Virus record (IMG/VR): IMGVR_UViG_3300032223_001323
Location: 1 to 26,888 of that record
Length of the DNA: 26,888 bases
Origin: a virus
Strand: one strand, 5' to 3'
The notes under the pieces were generated by a model. The model was not told the origin of the DNA and searched no databases. It was given only the letters and a program-made list of their open reading frames with translations. Every line of letters starts with the position of its first letter. The first letter of the stretch is position 1. Of the stretch, positions 6,523 to 14,080 are shown in pieces. The position numbers and the translations under genes were made by a program.

Positions 6523-7590
6523 ATGCCAGAAGAAGCCGCACTGCCAGTTGCTGAAGATTTGTTATTTGGTGGGGGAGGCGAAGCAGTTGCCGCTTCCGCT
6601 GCACCCGCCCTTGCTGAAACCGCCGCAATAGCCGCCCCTGCTGCAATTGAGGCTTCTACCCTCCCTGCGCTTGGCGAAACAACCGCTGGCTTGACCATAG
6701 CAAACGCAGGGCAACCTGCTGAAGCCGCAGCCTCTTTGCCGACAATTGGTGATATTGGCACTATTGGTTCTGTTGAATCAGCAAGCACAATTCCTTTCAG
6801 CCAAGTAAATGCCGCAGCAGCACCAACTTCAACAATTCCTGTAGAAAATGTGCCTGATACAGCTGCCGCTGCACCTACCTCAATTGCGCCAGCAACCGCA
6901 GAAGCGCCCGTTGATTTGTCAACAGAAGAACAGGCAAAAACAGGCACTCTTACAGCAGGGCCGGGCGGTGAGGCAGACCCATATTACAAAACTGCCCCAG
7001 ATACAAGCATTTTTAAGCCCTATACAGGGCCAACAGGTGCTGACATATCAGGCGCATTGAAATCCTTGGGCGTGACACCTTTCCAAGCAGGTGCTTTAGG
7101 ATTGAACGCATACAGTCAGTACAAATCTGCTGAAGCACAAAAAACTCTGCAACAACAACTTGACAAACAAGCTCAGTTGACCAGACCCGCCGCTGAGAAG
7201 CTCATGTCTCAGTATCAATCTGGAACGATTGGTGCAGCGCAAGAAAAGCAGATTACTGATTACACCAATCAACAAAAAGCGGCAATCAAGCAACGGTATG
7301 CCAAGATGGGACGCGACCCCAACTATGACTCTGCCGCCCAACAAGAGATGGCAAACGTTGATGTCCAAGCGGCATCTATGCGTGACACTGCCCTGCAAAA
7401 CGTCTTGTCAAGCGGTTTGAAAGCCGCTGGTGTTACTGGCGGCCCTGCTCAACAAGCAATCATGGCGGGATACCAACAAGACCAAGCCGCGCAGAAAGCT
7501 CAAGCCGACTTTCTCAAAGCACTTGCTGATATGCAAGCAAGATCGGGTACTGGCACACAAACAACACCTTCAGCACCCGCACAAGTCTAA
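6523..7590 (+). CDS. Alanine-rich internal virion (ejection) protein candidate
   Basis: This 355-residue protein has two parts. Residues 1-150 are low-complexity Ala/Pro/Thr/Glu, without predicted structure. Residues 185-355 are helical and coiled-coil-like, with many Gln and Ala (YKSAEAQKTLQQQLDKQAQL, then GAAQEKQITDYTNQQKAAI and AAQQEMANVDVQAASMRDTA). Helical, Ala/Gln-rich proteins followed by two larger coiled-coil proteins are typical of the internal core or pilot proteins that podoviruses eject with DNA. The ribosome site AAAGG lies six bases before the ATG. No enzymatic motif is seen. The family assignment comes from composition and position, not from a conserved motif. Confidence 0.6.
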   Translation: MPEEAALPVAEDLLFGGGGEAVAASAAPALAETAAIAAPAAIEASTLPALGETTAGLTIANAGQPAEAAASLPTIGDIGTIGSVESASTIPFSQVNAAAAPTSTIPVENVPDTAAAAPTSIAPATAEAPVDLSTEEQAKTGTLTAGPGGEADPYYKTAPDTSIFKPYTGPTGADISGALKSLGVTPFQAGALGLNAYSQYKSAEAQKTLQQQLDKQAQLTRPAAEKLMSQYQSGTIGAAQEKQITDYTNQQKAAIKQRYAKMGRDPNYDSAAQQEMANVDVQAASMRDTALQNVLSSGLKAAGVTGGPAQQAIMAGYQQDQAAQKAQADFLKALADMQARSGTGTQTTPSAPAQV

Positions 7591-7592
7591 TC

Positions 7593-9080
7593 ATGGCAAA
7601 AGACGCTATTTCCATACTCAGTGCGGATTTGGGCACACAAGAGGCTTTGTTGCAAAAGCAAAGAAAAGAACTTGCGCCTAAATTGTCTGCTGCACAAGAG
7701 GAACTAACCAAGTCTGGTTCAGAGAAAGAAACAATTCTAAAAAAGGCGGCAGAAGCCAAAGAACCTAAATACAAGGCGTATGAGGCGGCAGAAAAGTCTT
7801 ATGCCGAAGTCAAGCCTCCTGAATTGCAAGAACCGCCTAAAAGCAACATTCAACAAGAACCAACAGCACAAGCAAAAGAAACCTTTTCATCGTTGATGGC
7901 GGTGTCTATGCTATTTGGTGCGTTGACTCGCCAACCCATGCTTGCCGCCTTGAAAAACATGACAGGCGTTATGCAAGGCATGAAAGAGGGTAATGATCAA
8001 CGTATTGAGTTTGAAACCAAAGAGTTTGAACGCAATTACAAACAAGCCATAGAGACAAATAAAATCAATTTGGACAACTACAAAAACATCCTTGAAAAGA
8101 AAAAGGGTGATATTTCTGCTGCCAAGACTGAGTTGGAAATAGAGGCTATGCGTCAGGGTGATCAGGTTTTGCTTGCATCTTTGAAGCACGATAACCTCAA
8201 AGAAACATTTGGCATATTGCAAGCGCAAGAAAAAGCTATTCAAGTTGCTGACGAAAAAGTCCAAGGTCAACGTATCAGACTTGAGGAATTTAGACAAAGG
8301 GAAGCTGATCGTAAACAATTGGCGGCGTTAAAAGCAGGTGCTACCACACCAAAAGACGCTACCCCATCAGCATCTGGTGACACAGACAGTCTTGCCAAGG
8401 CGGTTGCCAACTATTCACTTGCACCACCTGCACCAAGGGCTAAGAACCGTGATGCAATCATGGCAAAGGTTTTGCAAATCAATCCAAATTACCAAGAATC
8501 TGATTACAAGAACAGAGAAGTTGCTTTGCGTAATTGGACAAACCCTAACGGTTCTGGATTCAAGCAGTTGTCAGCATTTGGTCAGTTACCGTTGCACTTG
8601 CAAACATTGCAAGAGTTGGGTGACGCAATGCAAAACAATGATATTAAATTATTGAACAAAGTTGTAAATACTGTTCAAACCCAATTAGGACATCCAGAGG
8701 CAACAAATTACGAAACCGTCAAAACCGCTGTTGGTACTGAATTTACCAAAGCTATTGCAGGAACTGCGGCAACTGGTAAAGAACGTGAAGAAGCGCAAAA
8801 CTTGTTCAGCGCAGCCAAAGGCCCTGACCAACTTAAAGGTGCAATTGAGCAAGCCAAAACTCTGGTAGGCGGTCGTTTGAGTGTGTTGAAACAGCAGTAC
8901 GAAGCTGGTACAGGACGCAAAGATTTTGAAAAATTGTTGCCAGAAGGTGCTCAGGAAACATTCAAGAAGTATGTTCCTACATCACAGAAAAAACAACCTT
9001 CTGAATCTGACAGAAAATTTGCCAGAGAAAATCCACAATACAAGCAAAAGTTTATTGATACATTTGGGGTTGAACCGTGA
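7593..9080 (+). CDS. Coiled-coil internal virion protein candidate
   Basis: This 495-residue protein is mainly alpha-helical. A Lys/Glu/Ala coiled coil (about residues 15-70) is followed by a hydrophobic patch (SLMAVSMLFGALTRQPMLAA, residues about 100-120), then a second long coiled coil (about 125-250) and a C-terminal helical domain. The hydrophobic patch between coiled coils could insert in membranes during DNA ejection. It starts two bases after the previous stop without a clear ribosome site and ends in a GTGA overlap with the next gene, so the three genes are tightly coupled. No named domain was recognised. A role in the ejected core, comparable to T7 gp14-gp16, is inferred from position and structure. 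Confidence 0.6.
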   Translation: MAKDAISILSADLGTQEALLQKQRKELAPKLSAAQEELTKSGSEKETILKKAAEAKEPKYKAYEAAEKSYAEVKPPELQEPPKSNIQQEPTAQAKETFSSLMAVSMLFGALTRQPMLAALKNMTGVMQGMKEGNDQRIEFETKEFERNYKQAIETNKINLDNYKNILEKKKGDISAAKTELEIEAMRQGDQVLLASLKHDNLKETFGILQAQEKAIQVADEKVQGQRIRLEEFRQREADRKQLAALKAGATTPKDATPSASGDTDSLAKAVANYSLAPPAPRAKNRDAIMAKVLQINPNYQESDYKNREVALRNWTNPNGSGFKQLSAFGQLPLHLQTLQELGDAMQNNDIKLLNKVVNTVQTQLGHPEATNYETVKTAVGTEFTKAIAGTAATGKEREEAQNLFSAAKGPDQLKGAIEQAKTLVGGRLSVLKQQYEAGTGRKDFEKLLPEGAQETFKKYVPTSQKKQPSESDRKFARENPQYKQKFIDTFGVEP

Positions 9081-11350
9081 CAGATACCGTACCTGATTGG
9101 GCAAAAACAGAATCATCTGCTGTACCTGATTGGGCAAAAGATGCAACGCCTGTTGCGCCGCCAAAAAAACCTGAGTTAACGTCAAGCGGGGCTGACCTAA
9201 GCCAAATTCCTACAGATGGATACAAAGCACCGCCTGTAACAAAGTTAGCTGGTGAACCAAGTTATTTGGAAAAAGCGGCAATGGCGGCAACTGCTGTACC
9301 TGCTGCTGGATTAGCATCTCAAGCCCTAAAGTACGGCACTCAAGCAACCAGACTTGCACCGTATGCAACACGCCTTGCTGAATTGTTAACCCCCACTACA
9401 GGCACTCAATTGGCCTTGCAAACGGGTGGTGCGGCGGCAAGTGCCATTCCTGCTGAATTTGCACGGTCAGAAGTAGAAAAACGCGGCGGTTCACCGATTG
9501 CACAATTGTTGACAGAATTGGGTGTTGGGTTTGGAACGGCGTTGACAGGTGCTGGTGTTGTTGCTGGTGGCAAAAAAATCTATGACATTACAGCGGGTGC
9601 ATTGAGTTCTGAAGCCAAAAAACTGTCTGAAGTCTTGGCAAGCTACGGCGAAACCAACATCAAACAAATGCTTGAAAAGACGGGCTTGTCAAAGTCTGAG
9701 GCTGAGAAACGATTGACTGATGCCAAAAAGCAATTGTCTGATGCACAAAAGGCTGAACGTCAATTGTCTCAGCGTGAGGTTGTTGCCGGGGAACGTGCAG
9801 AAGCACAGCAATTCTTATTGCCTGAACAACAAATCAAACAACAGGTTGCCAACCGTGCATTGATGGAAAGCAGTGCGGCCAGAAGAAATGCCGAAGCTGC
9901 TGGATTGGATGTCAAAGCCGCCCAAGAACTTGCAACCGAAGCATCTCAGCGTGTACAAGCCGCCGCTGCCGCTGTTGACCAACTTGAACAGCAATTGATT
10001 GCACAACCCCAAATCAGCAAAGAAAAGTTTGGTGGCATGATGCAACAGTTGGTTGACAAATTCACCAAAACTTATACGCAAGCCAGATCAGACAAAAGCG
10101 GTTTCTCTGCCGCTATGCAGTCCTCAGACTTAGTGCCAACAAGCAACATTTTGCAAATTGTCAAAAATGAAATGAAGGATATTCGCAATCCTCCACTTCA
10201 AAAAGAATTGCTTGAAATCAACAAATTGGCAATGACAAATAAAGATGAAGCGTTGTCTTTGCGGTCTGCTCAATCACTCAAGACATACTTGGATTCCAAG
10301 ATTGCTGCAAGAGAAGGAAGTGATCTTGCGGTAGATGCAAACACAAAACGTGTGTTGCAAACCATAAAAAAGCAATTGGTTAAGAATATGACGGATGCGT
10401 CAGAAGCATACAAAACGGCCTTGGGCAAATGGAATACTTTGTCTAGACCGTTGGATATTGTTGAACGCAACGGTGCTTTGACTAAAGTTGCTGACCGCGA
10501 CCCTTTGTCTACTGAATACAAGATGGGTGAAGCCGAGGTTGTGGGACATATCATTAGCAAGGCAAAAGCAGGTCATCCTGTCTTTACTCGCTTGCTGTCC
10601 GAAGACCCAAGCCTGAAAGAACCTGCCAGACTGTATTTCACCAAAGAATTGTTTGGTCAAGAAACTGCACCAACCTTGGCATCTTTTAACACGTTCTTGA
10701 AAAACAACGAATCATCTTTGCGTCAACTGGGTTTGTACGATGAGTTCAAGACCATGCGTAATGCAAAGAATGCTGCTGATCGTGCGGTATATGAAGCAAA
10801 AACTTTAGAGTCTTACGCCAAAAAGGATGTCACAGAGGCATCAAAAGCAGAGACAGAGGCCAAGAAAGAAGCAAGTCGTTTGGCAGGGCGTTCTGAGGAA
10901 GCGGCTAAACGGGCGGCACAAACGGCTGGTGAAATACCTTCTGTTGAACAGTTGCTAAAAGAATCCAAGGCCAGAGCAAAGCCCGGCGAGGTTGCTGTTG
11001 GTCAAAGAATTGAAGCGGCAAAAAGCCAAATTTCTGGTGAAATGAAAACCATTGAGAACCAAGACGCAATAGCAACAGAATTTAGAGATTTACAAAAAGA
11101 AATTGGCCTTGCCAAGCCTAAAGAAATACCAAAGATTGTGGAAAACATGGCAAATAGGTTGCGTGATCTTGGTCACATAACTCAAAAAGAACGTGATTTC
11201 ATTATTACTGAAACCAAACGCAACGCTGATCAATTCATGGAAAAGCGCAGAGCATTGATAATGATGGCAAAAATCGGCGGTGCTATAGGCGTTCCTGCTC
11301 TTGCCGCAGGTATCTACGGTTACGGTTACGGCGGTCAAGGTACAAAATAA
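9077..11350 (+). CDS. Large coiled-coil internal virion protein
   Basis: This 757-residue protein starts at GTG within a GTGA overlap. The N-terminus carries two copies of VPDWAK (residues 5-10 and 16-21), a short-motif repeat like those at the ends of large phage virion proteins. Two apolar segments follow (about residues 64-80 and 140-166, the latter LGVGFGTALTGAGVVAGG). A long coiled coil (about 190-320) has SEAEKRLTDAKKQLSDAQK, a mixed helical part follows, and a second coiled coil lies near 560-620. The end has a membrane-like helix (residues 726-746) and YGYGYGG. I see no transglycosylase catalytic motif. It is the largest protein of the window and most likely a DNA-ejection protein that reaches the membrane. 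Confidence 0.65.
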   Translation: MTDTVPDWAKTESSAVPDWAKDATPVAPPKKPELTSSGADLSQIPTDGYKAPPVTKLAGEPSYLEKAAMAATAVPAAGLASQALKYGTQATRLAPYATRLAELLTPTTGTQLALQTGGAAASAIPAEFARSEVEKRGGSPIAQLLTELGVGFGTALTGAGVVAGGKKIYDITAGALSSEAKKLSEVLASYGETNIKQMLEKTGLSKSEAEKRLTDAKKQLSDAQKAERQLSQREVVAGERAEAQQFLLPEQQIKQQVANRALMESSAARRNAEAAGLDVKAAQELATEASQRVQAAAAAVDQLEQQLIAQPQISKEKFGGMMQQLVDKFTKTYTQARSDKSGFSAAMQSSDLVPTSNILQIVKNEMKDIRNPPLQKELLEINKLAMTNKDEALSLRSAQSLKTYLDSKIAAREGSDLAVDANTKRVLQTIKKQLVKNMTDASEAYKTALGKWNTLSRPLDIVERNGALTKVADRDPLSTEYKMGEAEVVGHIISKAKAGHPVFTRLLSEDPSLKEPARLYFTKELFGQETAPTLASFNTFLKNNESSLRQLGLYDEFKTMRNAKNAADRAVYEAKTLESYAKKDVTEASKAETEAKKEASRLAGRSEEAAKRAAQTAGEIPSVEQLLKESKARAKPGEVAVGQRIEAAKSQISGEMKTIENQDAIATEFRDLQKEIGLAKPKEIPKIVENMANRLRDLGHITQKERDFIITETKRNADQFMEKRRALIMMAKIGGAIGVPALAAGIYGYGYGGQGTK

Positions 11351-11559
11351 TGGTTACTCGTAAAAAACAAGGGGTAGACCCAGAACTTGAGAAGTCGATA
11401 GCAAAACTTCTCAAACAGGTCACTACTGACAAGGAAACGTCATTGACGGATAAACTCAGGGTGATCGACAGAGCACTCAAGTTAGAGCAGGTCAAGCAGA
11501 AGTTTGACGATAGCTCGTTTGGCTTGGGTTTTGAGGATGATGACACAGGGGAAGAATAA
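11350..11559 (+). CDS. Small charged hypothetical protein
   Basis: This 69-residue protein starts within a TAATG overlap after the large coiled-coil gene and ends in another TAATG overlap with the holin candidate. It is helical, with alternating Lys and Asp/Glu (PELEKSIAKLLKQ, TDKLRVIDRALKLEQVKQKF), and ends in a very acidic tail (FEDDDTGEE). No family is recognised. The small helical body with an acidic tail could suit a packaging or chaperone helper, but its position beside a two-helix membrane protein gives no firm clue. Confidence 0.6.
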   Translation: MVTRKKQGVDPELEKSIAKLLKQVTTDKETSLTDKLRVIDRALKLEQVKQKFDDSSFGLGFEDDDTGEE

Positions 11560-11795
11560 TGGACGCAGAGGTTCTTGCCGCGCTGGTGCGGTATGTCAAG
11601 ACGGGTTTGATTGTGATCCAGACTAGGATCATGGTTTTGATTGGGTTGTTAATGTGTGCAGGTGGGACAGCATGGACGCTGTACGAACCGACATGGGAGA
11701 GGGTAGCGGCTTCGGCTTTATTCCCTATTCTGGTGTTCTGGCCTATTATCAGATTGGAGAAAAAAGATGGACAAGTGGCTACAAAAACAGATTAA
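11559..11795 (+). CDS. Two-helix membrane protein, holin candidate
   Basis: This 78-residue protein has two hydrophobic helices, about residues 15-40 (TGLIVIQTRIMVLIGLLMCA...) and 50-66 (VAASALFPILVFWPIIRL), joined by a short loop and ending in a charged tail (LEKKDGQVATKTD). This size and topology are those of class II holins, which permeabilise the inner membrane and release endolysin. The start overlaps the previous stop (TAATG), and the stop region overlaps the next gene by 29 bases. The window has an endolysin and spanins but no other obvious holin. Many small phage membrane proteins look alike, so this remains a candidate. Confidence 0.5.
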   Translation: MDAEVLAALVRYVKTGLIVIQTRIMVLIGLLMCAGGTAWTLYEPTWERVAASALFPILVFWPIIRLEKKDGQVATKTD

Positions 11796-11952
11796 CAGTG
11801 CAGAGGCTAACGTCAAGATGCACAAAGAGGTAACCAAGCTCGTTGAACATGAGAATGGTTACCGTATTGAGACACATAAGAAACCTTATGCTGACACAAG
11901 GTTTACGCTGCACTTCAAGGATGAGAAAAGCAAGATTCTCAAGCCTGAATAA
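11767..11952 (+). CDS. Small basic hypothetical protein
   Basis: This 61-residue protein starts 29 bases inside the holin candidate (ATG after GGAGAAAAAAG). It is rich in Lys, His and Glu, with an N-terminal helix (MDKWLQKQINSAEANVKMHKE) and a beta-like second half (GYRIETHKKPYADTRFTLHF). No family is recognised. It is the last gene of the rightward block and is followed within 25 bases by a hairpin that separates it from the convergent block. Confidence 0.55.
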   Translation: MDKWLQKQINSAEANVKMHKEVTKLVEHENGYRIETHKKPYADTRFTLHFKDEKSKILKPE

Positions 11953-11976
11953 CTCGGTGTAGCTTGTGTAGATTGT

Positions 11977-12000
11977 GCCTACGTCTTAATTGGCGTAGGC
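11977..12000. terminator. Hairpin at convergent gene ends
   Basis: GCCTACG (11977-11983) pairs perfectly with CGTAGGC (11994-12000) over a ten-base loop. It lies exactly between the last rightward gene and the stop codon of the last leftward gene. There is no T tract on either side, so if it terminates transcription it is not a canonical intrinsic terminator; it may protect 3' ends. Confidence 0.5.
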
Positions 12001-12279
12001 TCATGCTTCACCTCTATCTGTAACAGCCAATTTGCAAGCATAGCAAGCATCTACCCATCCATCATCGTAATCCTCATAGTCTTTATGAGGTTCAGTGTTA
12101 TCGCTCAATTCTTCAAACAATTTTTCAATTGCTTCACGTTCTTTAGCGGCTACCAGTTTGGCAAAGCGTTCAAACACAGGCAACAAATCTCTTTCAACCC
12201 ATGTCATGTGGTCAAACATAGCGCCTGCCTGTCTAGCCATCTCAATGATTTCATCTTGTGTCATCTTTGTTCTCGTCAT
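12001..12279 (-). CDS. Hypothetical protein of a common small phage family
   Basis: This 92-residue protein has MTQDEIIEMARQAG at the N-terminus and, in the middle, LPVFERFAKLVAAKEREAIEKLFEE, the 'LerFa-lvaa-ereac' helix found in many unnamed proteins of proteobacterial phages. Two Cys (DACYACKL) and an acidic stretch (EDYDDGW) follow. Function is unknown. It is the last gene of the leftward block and its start lies inside the preceding 39-residue membrane ORF, a 29-base overlap. Confidence 0.65.
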   Translation of the reverse strand: MTRTKMTQDEIIEMARQAGAMFDHMTWVERDLLPVFERFAKLVAAKEREAIEKLFEELSDNTEPHKDYEDYDDGWVDACYACKLAVTDRGEA

Positions 12280-12370
12280 AAATTAAATGCAGAAAGTACA
12301 GAACAATGGCGGCAAAGACAATCAGACCGCCCATGCTCAACAAACCAACCCATAAAATTACGTTATCCAT
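12251..12370 (-). CDS. 39-residue single-helix membrane protein
   Basis: This ORF is below usual gene-finding cutoffs. It reads MDNVILWVGLLSMGGLIVF, then AAIVLYFLHLIYDE and a charged tail. The first 31 residues form one transmembrane helix, with a likely cytoplasmic tail NKDDTR. The start has GGAGAA nine bases upstream. Both ends overlap neighbours, which fits the pattern of the whole block. It could be a small inner-membrane effector or a holin/antiholin-like peptide; nothing in the sequence decides. Confidence 0.55.
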   Translation of the reverse strand: MDNVILWVGLLSMGGLIVFAAIVLYFLHLIYDENKDDTR

Positions 12371-12456
12371 TTGAATTTCTCCATTAGGCTAATCAGCACG
12401 TCAATGACAGTGCCGATTGCCATGATCCACAAAGCTACGTCAGAATGGCGCATCAT
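12358..12456 (-). CDS. Possible 32-residue hydrophobic peptide
   Basis: This short frame bridges the gap between the SSB-like gene and the 39-residue membrane ORF, overlapping both (start inside the former's last codons, stop inside the latter's first codons). It starts MMRHSDVALWIMAIGT and continues with an amphipathic or apolar stretch VIDVLISLMEKF. TAAGG lies about nine bases before the ATG. Without it there would be a 69-base gap in an otherwise overlapping block. The evidence is only ORF fit and ribosome site. Confidence 0.4.
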   Translation of the reverse strand: MMRHSDVALWIMAIGTVIDVLISLMEKFKWIT

Positions 12457-12721
12457 CGTCATAAGCCTTACGCGCTGGCGTGTCCTTACCTCTGTAGGCA
12501 GATTTAGCGGTTTTAGGCTTGAATTTAAAGCTCATGAACGTGCCTTTTTCGCCTTGCTTGATATAGCCATCCATGAAGTATTCTTGACCGTCTATGGTGG
12601 CGTTGCCTTTGTAATCAGCGGGGGTAATATCTTTGCCGGGGAAACGTTCCTGTAACTCCTCCAGATCGCGCTGTTTGTTGGTGTTCTTGAACAGAATGCC
12701 AGAGTTTTCGTATTTAATCAT
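12440..12721 (-). CDS. Single-stranded-DNA-binding-like protein
   Basis: This 93-residue protein has the pattern SGILFKNTNKQ ... YKGNATIDGQEYFMDGYIKQG ... KGTFMSFKFKPK, then a charged linker and the acidic, aromatic tip DDDAPF. That tip resembles the C-terminal tail with which SSB proteins recruit partners. The body alternates strands as in small OB-fold proteins. It follows erf with an ATGA overlap, so both are likely made together: the annealing protein and a partner that coats or hands over single strands. The OB fold is inferred; some similar phage proteins have no assigned function. Confidence 0.5.
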   Translation of the reverse strand: MIKYENSGILFKNTNKQRDLEELQERFPGKDITPADYKGNATIDGQEYFMDGYIKQGEKGTFMSFKFKPKTAKSAYRGKDTPARKAYDDDAPF

Positions 12722-13347
12722 TTGAGACTTTCTCCATGTTTTTTGATTGCTGAACGTACCTTGCTGCCAAGCAGTGACCAGAGGGCAATCTTTTCCTCCT
12801 CGTCAGTAATCTTGATGTACTCGTAATACACGTCCTCTATTGTCCCATTGCTGAACAAATCTTCCATGCCAAGGGCTAGATCGGCGAGTTGTTGCTTACG
12901 GGCATCGCTGACCAACCCTGTCTCAGCAGGACGGTGTTTGGTGCTGTCTTTGCCTGTTGTTGCGTCTAGTGCGTCATGCTCAAGTACCTCCATCGCGGCG
13001 GTATATAAGTACCTCCGTTGATAGGTCTCAACAGCACCGATATTCTGAACTTCGTGGCAACCTTTGAGGGCTGCTGAACCAAACGGGCTGGTAATGACGA
13101 TCTCGCCGCCACCCTCCATGTCAATAATGGACAGCATGGCCTCCTCTTTAGTGAATGACACAATGCTCATCAAGCCCAGTTGGTCAAAGATTTCCAAGGT
13201 TGGATGTAGGAAGTCACCAAGCTCAAAGTAGTTGTAGCCAGCAAACTTGTTGTGGCCTGACTTCTTGAGTTCTGTGCTTCTCAGCATGGTTCTGGCTTGG
13301 GATAGCTTTTTGTACACGCCCATATTGGCTTTGCTTACTTCATTCAT
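12718..13347 (-). CDS. erf: ERF-family single-strand annealing protein
   Basis: This 209-residue protein promotes annealing of complementary single strands in phage recombination. The ERF signature is clear: N-terminal KKSGHNKFAGYNYFELGDF with the following helix (about residues 28-65), and GAVETYQRRYLYTAAMEVLEHDALDA (about 104-130), which matches the 'G-x-x-sYarRY-l---l-i-x-x-DDa' core. The C-terminal region, from about residue 150, is variable and helical. I chose the ATG at 13347 because GAGGT lies five bases upstream; a TTG at 13359 would add four residues. The start overlaps the previous stop by eight bases. Its neighbours, an SSB-like protein here and RusA and NinB across the control region, form one recombination set. 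Confidence 0.85.
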   Translation of the reverse strand: MNEVSKANMGVYKKLSQARTMLRSTELKKSGHNKFAGYNYFELGDFLHPTLEIFDQLGLMSIVSFTKEEAMLSIIDMEGGGEIVITSPFGSAALKGCHEVQNIGAVETYQRRYLYTAAMEVLEHDALDATTGKDSTKHRPAETGLVSDARKQQLADLALGMEDLFSNGTIEDVYYEYIKITDEEEKIALWSLLGSKVRSAIKKHGESLK

Positions 13348-13555
13348 GTTCGACCTCAATATTTAAAACGGGTTGGAGTTGGTGATCCAGATGTATGTCA
13401 ACAATGATGGCCTTGTCCCGTAAAGCGCGGTATTTGGCATATCGAGTGTTGTACAGGCTCATGTCGTTAAGACATAGGTGGTGCATCAGTTCTGCTTGGT
13501 CTTCAAGCAATCCTTTGATGACTTGGTGGGCATCAATCAGGGTTTTGAGTTTCAC
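13340..13555 (-). CDS. Small helical hypothetical protein
   Basis: This 71-residue protein starts at a GTG within a GTGA overlap with the upstream gene and overlaps erf at its end. It is mostly helical (KLKTLIDAHQVIKGLLEDQAE, then YNTRYAKYRALRDKAIIVD) and ends NIEVEHE. No family is recognised. Tight coupling to erf suggests expression with the recombination genes but not a particular role. Confidence 0.6.
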   Translation of the reverse strand: MKLKTLIDAHQVIKGLLEDQAELMHHLCLNDMSLYNTRYAKYRALRDKAIIVDIHLDHQLQPVLNIEVEHE

Positions 13556-13755
13556 AGGTTACCCTCCCATTCGTCCAGTTGTTCCTCAATCAAGGCTTCT
13601 TGCTGGTCTTCGTACAGGTCTTCAAAGGGTACAAAGTGATTTTCTGAGCAGCAACTGATCTTCTCGTCCTTAATGTCTGAGCAATAACAACAATAAAGCT
13701 CACCAGATGATCTCAGGCTTTGCTCAATCTCTTTTCTCAACTCATCTCTAGTCAT
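13552..13755 (-). CDS. Cys-rich small protein, possible zinc-binding
   Basis: This is a 67-residue protein if it starts at 13755, where AAGGAG lies eight bases before the ATG; the frame extends seven codons further upstream without a ribosome site. Five Cys occur in GELYCCYCSDIKDEKISCC (about residues 20-38), a C-C-x-C ... C-C spacing that could bind zinc. The second half is strongly acidic and helical (FEDLYEDQQEALIEEQLDEW). It starts in an ATGA overlap with the 31-residue ORF upstream. No family is recognised. Confidence 0.55.
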   Translation of the reverse strand: MTRDELRKEIEQSLRSSGELYCCYCSDIKDEKISCCSENHFVPFEDLYEDQQEALIEEQLDEWEGNL

Positions 13756-13847
13756 CGAAATACTCCTTGTTTCCATGCTTTGCGGATTGCGTGGTGCAGT
13801 GGTAGACCACTTTTCATGTAAAACCGTATCAAGCGAATGAAAGTCAT
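13752..13847 (-). CDS. 31-residue basic small protein
   Basis: This ORF fills the space between two genes exactly: its ATG overlaps the previous stop (ATGA) and its TGA overlaps the next ATG (ATGA). The protein starts MTFIRLIRFYMKSGLPLHHA and continues IRKAWKQGVFR. It is basic and amphipathic, with regularly spaced Arg/Lys. The R-F-Y-x-x-x-G-x-x-x-x-x-A-x-R-x-A pattern resembles very small unnamed proteins in other phages. The double ATGA coupling is strong evidence that it is translated. Confidence 0.6.
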   Translation of the reverse strand: MTFIRLIRFYMKSGLPLHHAIRKAWKQGVFR

Positions 13848-14080
13848 GCTTGCCTCGCTTTCAGCATTGCGTCTGCCATTTCGTATGATTGAATTGCAAT
13901 GTCACGCTTTGACCAATCATTTAATGAGTAACTCGGATTAGCGACCATTCCTTGCATAGCCTTTGCCGCAAAGTAATCACGCAAAGTCATGCCCGGCACA
14001 TATTTAACGGTTTCCCCGTTATCCATACAACCTGGAAATGCAAATGGGTTTTTACCCGGGCTAAAAATAATTTCAGGCAT
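13844..14080 (-). CDS. Hypothetical protein with MTLRDYFAAKAMQG motif
   Basis: This 78-residue protein has AAGGAG eight bases before its ATG. The second half carries GMTLRDYFAAKAMQGMVA and IAIQSYEMADAMLKARQA. This pair (MTLRDYFAA-A--G ... A---Y--ADAML-ar) marks a very common, unnamed small protein of proteobacterial phages and prophages. The first half (FSPGKNPFAFPGCMDNGETV) is variable. Function is unknown. It lies second in the leftward block. Confidence 0.7.
   Translation of the reverse strand: MPEIIFSPGKNPFAFPGCMDNGETVKYVPGMTLRDYFAAKAMQGMVANPSYSLNDWSKRDIAIQSYEMADAMLKARQA

Noticed and set aside
6384-6947. 187-codon Ala/Gly-rich minus-strand ORF
   Set aside because: Shadow of the alanine-rich internal virion gene and its neighbour; no start signal.
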